Both the position numbers and the translations under genes were made by a program. Of a stretch of 64,000 bases of DNA, positions 1 to 9,884 are shown piece after piece. The notes under the pieces were generated by a model. The model was not told the DNA's origin and did not search any database. It saw only the letters and a program-made list of their open reading frames with translations. This stretch comes from Iris pallida. Taxonomy: Eukaryota; Streptophyta; Magnoliopsida; Asparagales; Iridaceae. Where the stretch lies: positions 47,231,568 through 47,295,567 of the forward strand of contig JANAVB010005597.1 of NCBI GenBank assembly GCA_029216955.1. Direction: 5' to 3'. Within the stretch, counting starts at the first letter, position 1. Each line of letters starts with the position of its first letter.

Positions 1-503
1 GGCTTATGTTTTCCGCTGCAAAAAATTTCAATTAAAGAGTAATTTAAATCTTAATATATGTTATTCAATTTCTCTGTGATCAAATTCTATACAAATATAT
101 GCTTTACAAAATGATGACAAGCACAGTTATATAAGCGCAAATTAGACTTATACGACATCACGTCCAGTGACGACTATCAATTCGACGGAATCGGAATGAA
201 ACAGCCTCTATCGCAGCTGCTAACACTTGTCCCTCCCCGTGCACAGCCCGGCTCCTCCGGCTGACCTCTCTCCCATCCTCTTATGACCTTCACTTCGGCA
301 AACTCCCGGCCAACCTATTGTCCATTCAGGATCGATCCTGACGCCTCCCCATATCGCCCTCCTGAACCGACCTTCCGCCGGCCTGCTCCCGACAGACCAC
401 CAGCATCTCCGCCTTCATCGCCCAACTCCACGCACCCCTATCACCCTCGAGCTCCATTGTTCCCTTCGCACCGCCGAACCCCGCTGGCAGTGCCCCATAC
501 GTT

Positions 504-812
504 CAGGACCGGCCCTGGCCCTGGGCTAGCGCCCAGGGCCCCATGGATTATGGTGGCCCAAAAAATTAAAAAAAAAAATAGTAATCTTGTATCTAAAATA
601 GAACTAATATGTAACATGATCAGCTTTTATTACAAAATAATTGTGGTGTAGTGGTTATTTTGTTAAAACTTGCACACGAGAGGTCATAGTTCAATTCTTG
701 GTTGTAATATTTTTTTAAATTTACTTGTACTTTAATTATTATTTTTATTATATATGGGCCCCTTTTTAAAAGTTTGCCTATGGCTCCCATAAACTCAGGG
801 TTGGCCCGGCAT
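504..812 (+). repeat. TIR-flanked repeat with tRNA-like internal boxes, copy 1
   Basis: The left end starts CAGGACCGGCCCTGG and the right end, read in reverse, starts CATGCCGGGCCAACC. These resemble the CAGGG-CCGGCCC ends of hAT-type non-autonomous elements. Inside lies a tRNA-like segment: an A-box-like TGGTGTAGTGGTTA near 644-657 and a B-box-like GGTCATAGTTCAATTC at 682-697, typical of tRNA-derived SINEs. A second, diverged copy in the opposite orientation lies at 20423-20690 and shares both the box region and the flanks, so the whole ~270-310 bp is one mobile unit. No clear target-site duplication was found. It could be a hAT MITE that absorbed a SINE, or a SINE with GC-rich flanks. Confidence 0.5.
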
Positions 813-1168
813 GGGTCCGACCACTGCCCCACTCTTCTTGACGAACCAGTGTGCACCCTCGTCTCCTCACCCTGCAGCGCGGTGCGCCGACGCGTTCCAG
901 TACCAAATCAAGTCCCTGACTGCTTGACCCCGCCTCCAGCGAGCGGTGAGGACCAGCACAGTTTTCCCCGACCCCGTGGTCCGTAGTGAGCCTTTTTCTT
1001 TTTCTTCTTTATAAAAGATTAGAGTAGTAAACAACAAGGGATAGAATGTGAATAAGTGAGTAGTTATTTGGGCCCGAAACTAATTAAAATAGGTTTAAAG
1101 ATATTAAAATATCATTGGGCCGAAATGGTCGGGCTTTAGCTTACAAATATATAGTTTAGCTTATGTTT

Positions 1169-1289
1169 TATCAAGTCCCGTGCTGGTAGCTCAAGTGGAA
1201 AGAGCATGGACACCAGGCGGAGTCGAAATAGTTCGAACCTCCCAACCGTAAAAACATGTAGGTATATGTGCGTTGTCATAAAAAGAGAG
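1169..1289 (+). repeat. tRNA-derived SINE with 11-bp target-site duplication
   Basis: The segment contains an A-box-like TGGTAGCTCAAGTGG at about 1183 and a B-box-like AGTTCGAACCTC about 45 bp later, the spacing of a tRNA-derived pol III promoter. It ends in an A/G-rich tail. The 11-bp word AGCTTATGTTT occurs at 1158-1168 and again at 1290-1300, directly flanking the unit, as expected for LINE-type target-primed insertion. At about 121 bp it is short for a plant SINE. It is not a functional tRNA gene because no cloverleaf acceptor stem closes it. Confidence 0.6.
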
Positions 1290-1300
1290 AGCTTATGTTT

Positions 1301-2858
1301 GTTATGAAAATGATTAGCTTTAGTAGTATATAGTTAATGGGCTTTGGTAAGCCTTGTCAATTGGGTATAATGATATTAAGATGATATTAGGTAGAAAGAA
1401 TTGTATGGGCCAAGCCAATTGGGCCTTGATATATCAAATAAGTAGTTGATCTTATTTGGGATTTAGGTAGGCCAATAAATGATTATTATAGAATTTTTGG
1501 ATAAATAACGACTAGCTAAAATAACTAAATATAACGTACTCTAGTTAGGAAACAAATGCCAAAATTAGATCGGAAACACCTAATAAGAAATTCTAAAGTA
1601 GGTACTCCTAGCCAATTTGTCTAATTTTAACTTCAACTAATTTGACTATTCTGTACCCTCGTCACTTGTGGACTTCAAAATCTGGAATTTCGGTCTTCAT
1701 CCAAATATCGTATTTGAGACTTCCTTATATTAATTTGGGCCATTTGGAATTATTTGGGATCGATGGAACTATTATTTATATCATTTGGGATCATTTTTGG
1801 AAGTAAGCATTTGAGCCGATTTCGTCGACACGTTCGTGTCGCACACGTCAACTTTGAACTAACCAGAAACGAGTGTTTACACTTTCTCCTTCCAATACTT
1901 TTTAGTTTCTATAATTGCATGTTCTAGATAGTTTGAACATGATTTTGAAATAATTAGCATAAACAAATTAAATAGTTCTTTATATTTCATTATTGCGCGA
2001 TTCTCATGATTATTTTGTGTCATGCGTGATTCTCATGATTATTTTGTGTCATGACTCGATCTATGAGTACTGGTCGGACGGAAAAATACCCTAGTAAACA
2101 TATGAACTATCCAGAAATTTTTCATGGTCTTACATAAAGAATAGTCGTTGTAGACTACACGTGCGACGCGCCATATCTTATCCCTAGTCATCCACATGTT
2201 GAACCCGGTATTTCAATCACTTAGAGTAGTTGTAGTTCATTTCATTATTTCATTATTATGTCAATATTATTATTACCATATCTAGCTTATTAGATTAGTT
2301 GGTCATACTTACTTGTGCATGTCTTTATAACTTTATTATTCTAGCAATTGTCATTATAGTTTCTATTCTATTTTCTTTTGCATATTGAGAAATGTACTTT
2401 GCTCTAATCCTGATTGGATAAGTTGACATATTAGGCGATGATGGGGACATTTGTCCCTTATTCTATAAAATACCAAATGAGCTAGTAGAAGAGAATGGTC
2501 TCGATGCACTCATGGACGCAGAGGAGATCCCTTGTGGAATCTAAATAAGAATTTTCGTTTTAGTTTTATCTTCCAAGTTTGTTTTCCTTAGCCGCTTGAC
2601 CGAATTTGTCTCCGAAAAACTTTATTCTAATGATGTAAAAAAGATGGATCAAAACTTATAGATTTTGATGATATCAAGATTATGTTTATGGATCATTAAT
2701 TCTCTCTTGTTTATCTTCCTTTAGTTTATACTGTGATTGAGTAGATGCATTTATAATCATATTCATGTATCTTGGTGATTACTCTTGAGGTTTAGACAGC
2801 ATATTACCGCTGATACTGTGACGTGCTCGTACCTGGATATATGGGAGCGGATTGTGAC
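1301..2858. other. AT-rich intergenic DNA, no recognised gene
   Basis: No ORF with recognisable motifs was found. The DNA is AT-rich, with scattered GGGCC words. A short open frame ending in a stop at 2542-2544 follows an AG at 2433-2434 and could be a terminal exon, but it resembles no family I know. Confidence 0.4.
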
Positions 2859-3140
2859 AATAAGCCATTACGGCTGATTGATCCCAAAGCATCTGTTGAC
2901 AAGCCATACAGCTGATTGATCCCGAAGGATCGATGTATTGATGAGCCATTACGGTTGATTGATCCCAAAGGATCTGTTGACAAGCCATTACAACTGATTG
3001 ATCCCGAAGGATATGTTGATAAACCATTACGGCTGATTGATCTTAATGGATATGTTGACAAGCCATTATGGTCGATTGGTCCTGAAGGATCTGTTGTTAA
3101 GCCATTGTGGTTGATTTATATTGAAGGATCCGTTCATTAG
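2859..3140. repeat. 39-bp tandem repeat (minisatellite), about 7 copies
   Basis: Seven degenerate head-to-tail units carry the core GATTGATCCCGAAGGAT followed by GTTGACAAGCCATTACGG. The period is 39 bp with one or two indels, so one plus-strand frame stays open and encodes a 13-residue repeat (LIDPEGYVDKPLR-like). There is no good start codon context and no neighbouring coding sequence, so this is more likely a minisatellite inside old LTR DNA than a protein gene. Confidence 0.7.
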
Positions 3141-4136
3141 AGGGAAAGCCTAGTTTTGCCTTTTAAGAAGAAAATAGAAAAAGATCATATAAAAAAAGTT
3201 TAGATTATACATACTCGTTTGGTTCGATGATGATCGTGGATCGTGGTACAGTTTCGGGATGATAATGTGTTGTAGTCTATAAAGACTATGGAGTTCTTCA
3301 GTAACTCCACAGAAGAAGAGAGAAATTAAGAAATAGACGTGTTATGTATATTGATTTGTACGTATGATGGACCCTTCAATGGATTTTTCATTTTGTATAT
3401 GTACAAAAACCAATTGGTTTCAACTGATATAGGGATATATTCCTATATATTGACTTGAGTGGGTTGTTTAGACATCGCTCTTAGTTTGAAAATGGTGAAT
3501 GTGGAGGGACCGCATGTCTGCCATGTGAGAATGTTTGTGTCTGGGATGACTACAGTTTTGCACTCTCAATATTCATAGATGGGTCTCAGGCCCGTACTTT
3601 GTATTTATATATAAACCCTTAAGTAGTCAGTCGAAGTCAAGTAGCGAGTTCGACTGATGACATTCTCTAAATAAACTTATTTCATACTAGCACCAATATG
3701 AGAGGAAGGAGGGTTCGAGAATCAAGATTCATCATGGTCGCCTGGAGCAAGCCTCGGTCACTTTTTGTTAGAAGGTTCTTCCCCGGACCTCGGCAAGTTA
3801 TGTCACGACCCGCTCTCACTCAGTGATTCGCCAACATATATTAATTCATTTACTTCTTTTTCCTCGATATCAATTATTCATCCTTCAATTAATAATGCTT
3901 TTATTTTATATTTTTAAAAGTTTATTTTTTAAGCTTTGCATGTATTTGATGACCTAGTTTGTTTCCCACAGGTATGGATGCATATCTTGATGAGACACTC
4001 TCATTGTACAACGTGAAGGAGACCTGAGAGTACGATTAGTATGTTGGTGTGGAAGACTTGTACTTTTGTTGCATCTTGTTCATTTTGTAGTAGATACGAG
4101 TTCAAATAGATGTTAATATAGTTTAGGTTGTTGGAT
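3141..4136. other. Intergenic/old repeat DNA, no recognised gene
   Basis: No coding region is supported. At 3799 the word TGTCACGACCCGCTC resembles the reverse complement of a gypsy LTR end (GGGTCGTGACA), suggesting an old minus-oriented LTR fragment. A short open stretch after a pyrimidine tract and CAG near 3971 ends at a stop within 60 bp. Confidence 0.35.
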
Positions 4137-4141
4137 TCTAG

Positions 4142-4955
4142 TGTTGGGAAAGAAACGCGGAAACCTTTCCCCAAACCGGAGAGTACCTGCGAGAGGACCG
4201 AGCAATACAACGCACGAACCAGAAACAAACACACAAAAACAATCCACGCAGACACAGAGAATTTTTGACGTGGAAACCCTTGCGGGAAAAACCACGGGAC
4301 GATCGGAGTCCAACCCTGAGAAGCCTCCACTAATGGAATAGAAGAATTACACCCTCTACAAACTCCTCCCGATCCAAATCGGATCCCCACAACACTCAGA
4401 GATAAGAACAATGATTACAAGGCTACGAAGAGCGAGAACGACGAGTAGAGATTACCCGAAACACGATCTCCTTCGAAAAACAACCTTCAATCCTCCGTCT
4501 TCTTCTCCGAAGTTGCAATGGCACTCTTGCCTCCTTCTCTCTCAAACTTTTTTTGTGTTGTCCAATAATTGCGATTGTAAATTAGGGTTGAGAAAACTCA
4601 AAATAACTCCCCAATTCCGCAACCAACCTGAACCGTTGGATTAGATCCAATGATGAAAACTCATCCTAAAATCCGCTTCAGCCCCCGACGACACAGAGTT
4701 CGGCCAGAACTCTGTGTCAAGCATCCAGAACCTCACCCCACAGTACTGGAGTGGCCAGACCGAGTTCGGCCCGAACTCGCCATGGGACCGAGTTCGGCCC
4801 GAACTCGGATCCCCTGTTCCAGAATCTCCCCCTGGGCAGCAACAGCAGCAGCGACTCTACGTCGCCCACTTCCCGAGCTTCTTCGACACACGAACGGCGC
4901 TCGTCGCACTCCGGGGTCTTCTCCACATAGGTTGGGAACCCCACCCACTCCAACA
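4142..4955 (-). repeat. 3' LTR of the Tork-like copia element
   Basis: An 814-bp long terminal repeat bounded by TG and CA, nearly identical to 9066-9879. It contains three perfect inverted repeats: ACACAGAGTTC paired with GAACTCTGTGT (4691-4717), and CGAGTTCGGCCCGAACTCG twice (4761-4779 and 4789-4807). I could not assign a convincing TATA box. Confidence 0.95.
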
Positions 4956-4965
4956 AATCTCCCCC
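4956..4965 (-). other. Polypurine tract of the Tork-like element
   Basis: On the minus strand GGGGGAGATT lies immediately upstream of the 3' LTR, the usual place and composition of the plus-strand DNA priming site. Confidence 0.85.
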
Positions 4966-4972
4966 TTCACAA

Positions 4973-7900
4973 CTATGGGGAGGACGTCGTCATCCCGACG
5001 ATCTGCCTGCAGTACTCGAACTTCCCCCTTGGTAGAATCTTCGTAAACATATCAGCTCCGTTGTCGTCTGTATGCACCTTCTCAAGCGCCGCGTCCTTCT
5101 TCTCAACCACATCCCGTATCCAATGATACCGAGTCTCGATGTGCTTGGATCGGCTATGAAACGTCTGATTCTTCACAAGGTGGATAGCACTCTGACTGTC
5201 GCAAAGCAAAGTATACTGCTCTTGCTTCAGTCCCATTTCCTGCAACAGCTTCTTCATCCATAACAGCTCCTTGCAAGCCTCCGTCGCCGCAATGTATTCC
5301 GCCTCCGTCGTCGACAAGGCAACACACTTCTGCAACCGCGACTGCCACGACACTGCTCCTCCCGCAAACATCATCACGTAGCCCGAAGTCGACCGCCTCG
5401 TGTCTACATCTCCAGCCATATCAGCATCGGTATACCCGACCAGCTTCGGCTCGTCACCACCAAAGGAAAGTCTCCAACCGGCAGTGCCCTGAAGGTATCG
5501 TAGAATCCACTTGACCGCACTCCAGTGTACCCTTCCAGGATTCGAAAGATACCTGCTAACCGTACCAACTGCATGAGCAATATCTGGCCTCGTACACACC
5601 ATAGCATACATCAGGCTTCCCACAGCTGAAGCATATGGAACCCGCTCCATATCTTCCTTTTCGTCCTCGGTAGATGGACACTGCTCCTCAGTGAACTTAA
5701 AGTGAGCCGCGAGGGGGGAACTCACTTTCTTCGACCCGTCCATCCCGAAACGCTGAAGTACCCGGTGAATGTACTTCGTTTGGGACAAGTGTAGCAGCTT
5801 GGACTCTCTCTCTCGGCTGATCTCCATCCCAAGAATAGTCTTCGCTGCGCCCAAATCCTTCATAGAGAAGGCCGCGCCCAGTTGGCGCTTCAACTCCGCT
5901 ATCCTAGTGGCATTTCGACCCACTAATAGCATATCATCTACATAGAGCAATAAAATGATGAAATCATCCTCGGCAAAATACCTCACAAATGCACAATGGT
6001 CCGACGTCGTCCGTGCATAACCATGCTCCCCCATAAACGACTCGAACTTTCTGTACCACTGCCTCGGAGCCTGCTTCAGACCATACAAGCTCTTCCTCAA
6101 CCGGCAGACCAAATGTGACTTGCCCTTCTCACAGAATCCCTCCGGCTGCTCCATGTACAACTCCTCCTCAAGATCACCGTGGAGGAACGCCGTCTTCACA
6201 TCCATCTGCTCGACCTCCAAGTCGAAACTGGCTGCTAATGCTAGCACCACCCGAATAGACGAATGCTTGACGACAGGCGAAAAGATCTCATCATAATCCA
6301 CGTCTTTCCGCTGACCGTAGCCCTTGACTACCAGCCTCGCTTTGTATCGAGGGCGAGTAGCATCATCCGTCTGCTTCACTCTGAACACCCATCGATTCTT
6401 CAAAGCCTTCTTGCCCTTTGGCAACCGCACCAGATCATAAGTAGAATTGGTGTGCAAGGAACTCATCTCCTCCTGCATAGCCACCATCCACTCCTGCCTG
6501 TGTTCGTCTTCCATAGCCTCTGCGAAACTTTCGGGCTCTCCCCCGTCAGTCAGTAGCACATACTCATCCGGCGAGTATCTCGTAGATGGTCGACGATCCC
6601 TGTTGCTCCTTCTCAGTGGAGCCACTGGTGCTGGCTGTATACCGACAGCCTCCTCCCCTTCAGGAACTACCTCTCCGGCATGCTCATCCTCCTGAGGGAC
6701 ACCCTGACCACCATCAGCAGGCTGATGATCAAGGTTGGGAGCAACTCCATGTACCGGCTCCCCCATAACTGGATCCTCCGCGATGTCCTCTGGAAACTGC
6801 TCGAAGCGAAATGACTCTAACTCAGGCAATTCCTCAGCCTCAGAAGGCGTCTCGGAGTCCTGAGTGTTGGTCATGGTCTGATCCTCGACGAACACCACGT
6901 CCCTGCTTCTGTAGAGCTTTCCTTCCACTGGGTCGTAGAGTCTATAGCCAAACTCATCCCGACCGTAGCCGACAAAGACGCATCGCCTCGTCTTCGGCTC
7001 AAGTTTGGTCCTCTCGTCCTTCGGTACATGCACGAAGGCTTTACAACCAAACGCCCGCAGGTGATTGTATGACGGCTCTTTGCCGTACCATACTTTGTCA
7101 GGCACATCACCCTGCAAAGGAGCACTAGGAGACAAATTAATAATATAAGCAGCTGTGAGAAGAGCCTCACCCCAATAACTGCCCGGCAAGTTTGCTTCTG
7201 ACAGCAAACACCGCACCCTCTCCATCAGTGTCCTGTTCATGCGCTCCGCTACACCATTGAGCTGAGGTGTCTTTGGCGGAGTCTTCTGGTGTCGTATCCC
7301 TTGCTCTCTGCAATACGCATCAAAGGGACCGATGTATTCGCCGCCATTGTCGGACCGAACACACAACAACTTCTTGCCCGTCTCCCTTTCAACGGAGGCC
7401 TGAAACTCCTTGAAAGTAGGCAGCACCTGATCCTTGGTCTTTAAGGCATAGACCCAAACCTTCCTGGAACAGTCATCAATAAAAGTCACAAAGTAAGAAG
7501 CACCACCAAGGGATTTTACCTTCATAGGACCGCAGACATCCGAGTGAATCAACTCGAGCAACGCCGGCTTCCTCGAACTTGGGTGACTCTGGAAAGACAC
7601 CCTATTTTGCTTCCCAGCCAAACAGTGCGTGCATTTCTCCAACTTTGTAGACTTGAGCCCCGGAATCACCTTCCTGTTCACCAAGTAGCTCATCCCCTTC
7701 TCGCTGATATGGCCGAGCCGCCTGTGCCACAACTCGGTAGACGCATCACTGACTGCGTTCACCTCCTGTGCCCCCTGTGCGCTCCCCTCCATATAGTAGA
7801 GACCGGACTTCTTGCTTCCTCTGGCAATCACCAACGAACCTCTGGAAAGCTTCCACTGACTATTCCCGAAGAGACTGAAGAATCCCTCGTCATCCAACCT

Positions 7901-9001
7901 TCCAACCGACACCAGGTTGAAACGGATATCAGGGACATGACGAACATCCTTGAGAACAAGAACCGCACCCGTCTTCGTTCTCAAATGCACATCTCCAATG
8001 GCAACCGCCTTCGACACATCTCCGTTGCCCATCTTCAACACGCCACAGTCGCCTGTCGTGTAAGTGGCAAACAGTGCCCTATTGTGAGATACATGTGCTG
8101 AAGCCCCTGAGTCCACCAGCCAAGAATTGTCATCGCAGGCGAGGTTAGTAATGACCTCATCACCTACGACGATCACATCGCCTCCATGCGTCGAGGCCGC
8201 CGCTGTAGTGTTCTCTTCTTGCTTCCCCTTGTCGCCCTTCTTCTCTCTCTTCCAAGCGAAACAGTTCCGCTTGATATGGCCCTTCTTACCGCAATGATAA
8301 CACTCTGAGTCCTCGTACCGACCCTTGGACTTTCCCCTGCTCTTGTCTCTGCCACCACCTGGACCCCTGCTTTTGCCCCTTCCGCGGCTCTCTGAAACCA
8401 ATGCCTCTGAGTGGTGGGATGTGGATGAAGTGCCCTGAGAACGTCTCCGCATCTCTTCATTCAACACCCCGCTCTTAGCAAACTCCAGACTGACCACGCC
8501 CTCTGGAGCAGAAGCGATCATAGATACTCGTACGGTCTCCCACGAGTCTGGCAAGGTACACAGCAGCCACAGTCCCTGAACTTCGTCGTCGAACTTGACT
8601 CCCATAGAAGATAACTGGTCAACCACGCCCTGGAAATCACTCAAGTGATCCGTAATAGACGCCCCATCCTTGTACCGCAGACCCATCATCGTTCGGATCA
8701 GGAACAACTTGTTTACCCCGGTCTTCTTCGCATACAAGGATTCCAGCTTATCCCACAACGTCTTCGCGTGCTCAATATTGGCAACGTGGTTGTACACGTT
8801 CTCATCAACAAACTGCCGTATGTACCCACACACCTGTATGTGCTCGAACTTCCAGTCCTCCTCGGATTTATCACTGGGCCTCTCGGATGCAAACACAGGT
8901 AGATGCAGCTTCTTGACAAATAGCAAATCCTTCATCTTGCTCCGCCAATAATGATAGTTTGTGCCATTAAGGTTCACCATGCGCACCGGCTTCGCGTCCA
9001 T
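4973..9001 (-). CDS. Intact gag-pol polyprotein of Tork-like copia element
   Basis: One uninterrupted frame of 1342 residues encodes the whole replication machinery of the element. In order: an N-terminal gag domain opening with NLNGTNYHYWRSKM; a CCHC zinc knuckle (CYHCGKKGHIKRNC, about 234-247); the aspartic protease motif WLVDSGASAHVS (about 294-305); the integrase zinc-binding part (HRRLGH about 426 with CTHC about 457) and the DDE core (SDVCGP about 487, DNGGE about 551, NGVAERMNR about 582-590); the reverse transcriptase with YVDD (about 1020); and RNase H with YTDADMAGD (about 1190) and STTEAEYIA (about 1230). All key residues are present. The start ATG lies 64 bp inside the 5' LTR edge, just past the primer binding site. 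Processing by its own protease is family knowledge. With young LTRs and a full frame, this copy may be autonomous. Confidence 0.95.
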   Translation of the reverse strand: MDAKPVRMVNLNGTNYHYWRSKMKDLLFVKKLHLPVFASERPSDKSEEDWKFEHIQVCGYIRQFVDENVYNHVANIEHAKTLWDKLESLYAKKTGVNKLFLIRTMMGLRYKDGASITDHLSDFQGVVDQLSSMGVKFDDEVQGLWLLCTLPDSWETVRVSMIASAPEGVVSLEFAKSGVLNEEMRRRSQGTSSTSHHSEALVSESRGRGKSRGPGGGRDKSRGKSKGRYEDSECYHCGKKGHIKRNCFAWKREKKGDKGKQEENTTAAASTHGGDVIVVGDEVITNLACDDNSWLVDSGASAHVSHNRALFATYTTGDCGVLKMGNGDVSKAVAIGDVHLRTKTGAVLVLKDVRHVPDIRFNLVSVGRLDDEGFFSLFGNSQWKLSRGSLVIARGSKKSGLYYMEGSAQGAQEVNAVSDASTELWHRRLGHISEKGMSYLVNRKVIPGLKSTKLEKCTHCLAGKQNRVSFQSHPSSRKPALLELIHSDVCGPMKVKSLGGASYFVTFIDDCSRKVWVYALKTKDQVLPTFKEFQASVERETGKKLLCVRSDNGGEYIGPFDAYCREQGIRHQKTPPKTPQLNGVAERMNRTLMERVRCLLSEANLPGSYWGEALLTAAYIINLSPSAPLQGDVPDKVWYGKEPSYNHLRAFGCKAFVHVPKDERTKLEPKTRRCVFVGYGRDEFGYRLYDPVEGKLYRSRDVVFVEDQTMTNTQDSETPSEAEELPELESFRFEQFPEDIAEDPVMGEPVHGVAPNLDHQPADGGQGVPQEDEHAGEVVPEGEEAVGIQPAPVAPLRRSNRDRRPSTRYSPDEYVLLTDGGEPESFAEAMEDEHRQEWMVAMQEEMSSLHTNSTYDLVRLPKGKKALKNRWVFRVKQTDDATRPRYKARLVVKGYGQRKDVDYDEIFSPVVKHSSIRVVLALAASFDLEVEQMDVKTAFLHGDLEEELYMEQPEGFCEKGKSHLVCRLRKSLYGLKQAPRQWYRKFESFMGEHGYARTTSDHCAFVRYFAEDDFIILLLYVDDMLLVGRNATRIAELKRQLGAAFSMKDLGAAKTILGMEISRERESKLLHLSQTKYIHRVLQRFGMDGSKKVSSPLAAHFKFTEEQCPSTEDEKEDMERVPYASAVGSLMYAMVCTRPDIAHAVGTVSRYLSNPGRVHWSAVKWILRYLQGTAGWRLSFGGDEPKLVGYTDADMAGDVDTRRSTSGYVMMFAGGAVSWQSRLQKCVALSTTEAEYIAATEACKELLWMKKLLQEMGLKQEQYTLLCDSQSAIHLVKNQTFHSRSKHIETRYHWIRDVVEKKDAALEKVHTDDNGADMFTKILPRGKFEYCRQIVGMTTSSP

Positions 9002-9050
9002 CTCTCCTCTCTGGTTCCTCTGTCAACTCCTGACACCCTTTGAACCCAAA

Positions 9051-9062
9051 GCTTTGATACCA
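9051..9062 (-). other. Primer binding site (initiator Met tRNA) of Tork-like element
   Basis: The minus strand reads TGGTATCAAAGC three bases inside the 5' LTR. The usual plant copia site is TGGTATCAGAGC, complementary to initiator Met tRNA; this copy has one mismatch (G to A). Confidence 0.85.
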
Positions 9063-9065
9063 CTC

Positions 9066-9879
9066 TGTTGGGAAAGAAACGCGGAAACCTTTCCCCAAAC
9101 CGGAGAGTACCTGCGAGAGGACCGAGCAATACAACGCACGAACCAGAAACAAACACACAAAAACAATCCACGCAGACACAGAGAATTTTTGACGTGGAAA
9201 CCCTTGCGGGAAAAACCACGGGACGATCGGAGTCCAACCCTGAGAAGCCTCCACTAATGGAATAGAAGAATTACACCCTCTACAAACTCCTCCCGATCCA
9301 AATCGGATCCCCACAACACTCAGAGATAAGAACAATGATTACAAGGCTACGAAGAGCGAGAACGACGAGTAGAGATTACCCGAAACACGATCTCCTTCGA
9401 AAAACAACCTTCAATCCTCCGTCTTCTTCTCCGAAGTTGCAATGGCACTCTTGCCTCCTTCTCTCTCAAACTTTTTTTGTGTTGTCCAATAATTGCGATT
9501 GTAAATTAGGGTTGAGAAAACTCAATATAACTCCCCAATCCCGCAACCAACCTGAACCGTTGGATTAGATCCAATGATGAAAACTCATCCTAAAATCCGC
9601 TTCAGCCCCCGACGACACAGAGTTCGGCCAGAACTCTGTGTCAAGCATCAAGAACCTCACCCCACAGTACTGGAGTGGCCAGACCGAGTTCGGCCCGAAC
9701 TCGCCATGGGACCGAGTTCGGCCCGAACTCGGATCCCCTGTTCCAGAATCTCCCCCTGGGCAGCAACAGCAGCAGCGACTCTACGTCGCCCACTTCCCGA
9801 GCTTCTTCGACACACGAACGGCGCTCGTCGCACTCCGGGGTCTTCTCCACATAGGTTGGGAACCCCACCCACTCCAATA
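9066..9879 (-). repeat. 5' LTR of the Tork-like copia element
   Basis: 814 bp, the partner of 4142-4955. Its outer terminus has mutated from CA to TA at 9878-9879. It carries the same palindromes (9685-9703 and 9713-9731). Confidence 0.95.
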
Positions 9880-9884
9880 TCTAG

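Larger units (their letters stand above)
4142..9879 (-). mobile_element. Complete Ty1/copia retrotransposon, Tork-like lineage
   Basis: A 5738-bp element in minus orientation with two 814-bp LTRs, an initiator-Met-tRNA primer binding site, a polypurine tract and one intact gag-pol frame. The 5-bp duplication TCTAG lies at 4137-4141 and 9880-9884. The two LTRs differ at about four sites by eye, including the terminal CA of the right LTR, which has become TA. That is about 0.5% divergence, so the insertion is recent. The ORF order gag, protease, integrase, RT, RNase H is the copia order. Placement in Tork rather than another copia lineage rests on the gag and integrase sequence and is moderately sure. 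Confidence 0.95.

Noticed and set aside
283..651. 122-codon Pro-rich ORF
   Set aside because: Low-complexity composition and runs into the TIR repeat at 504; no support as a gene.
1183..1245. tRNA gene
   Set aside because: A- and B-box-like words are present but no closing acceptor stem or anticodon arm; target duplications show it is a SINE.
7544..8101. 185-codon plus-strand ORF
   Set aside because: Lies wholly antisense to the intact Tork pol frame; no motif of its own and a composition typical of a shadow frame.
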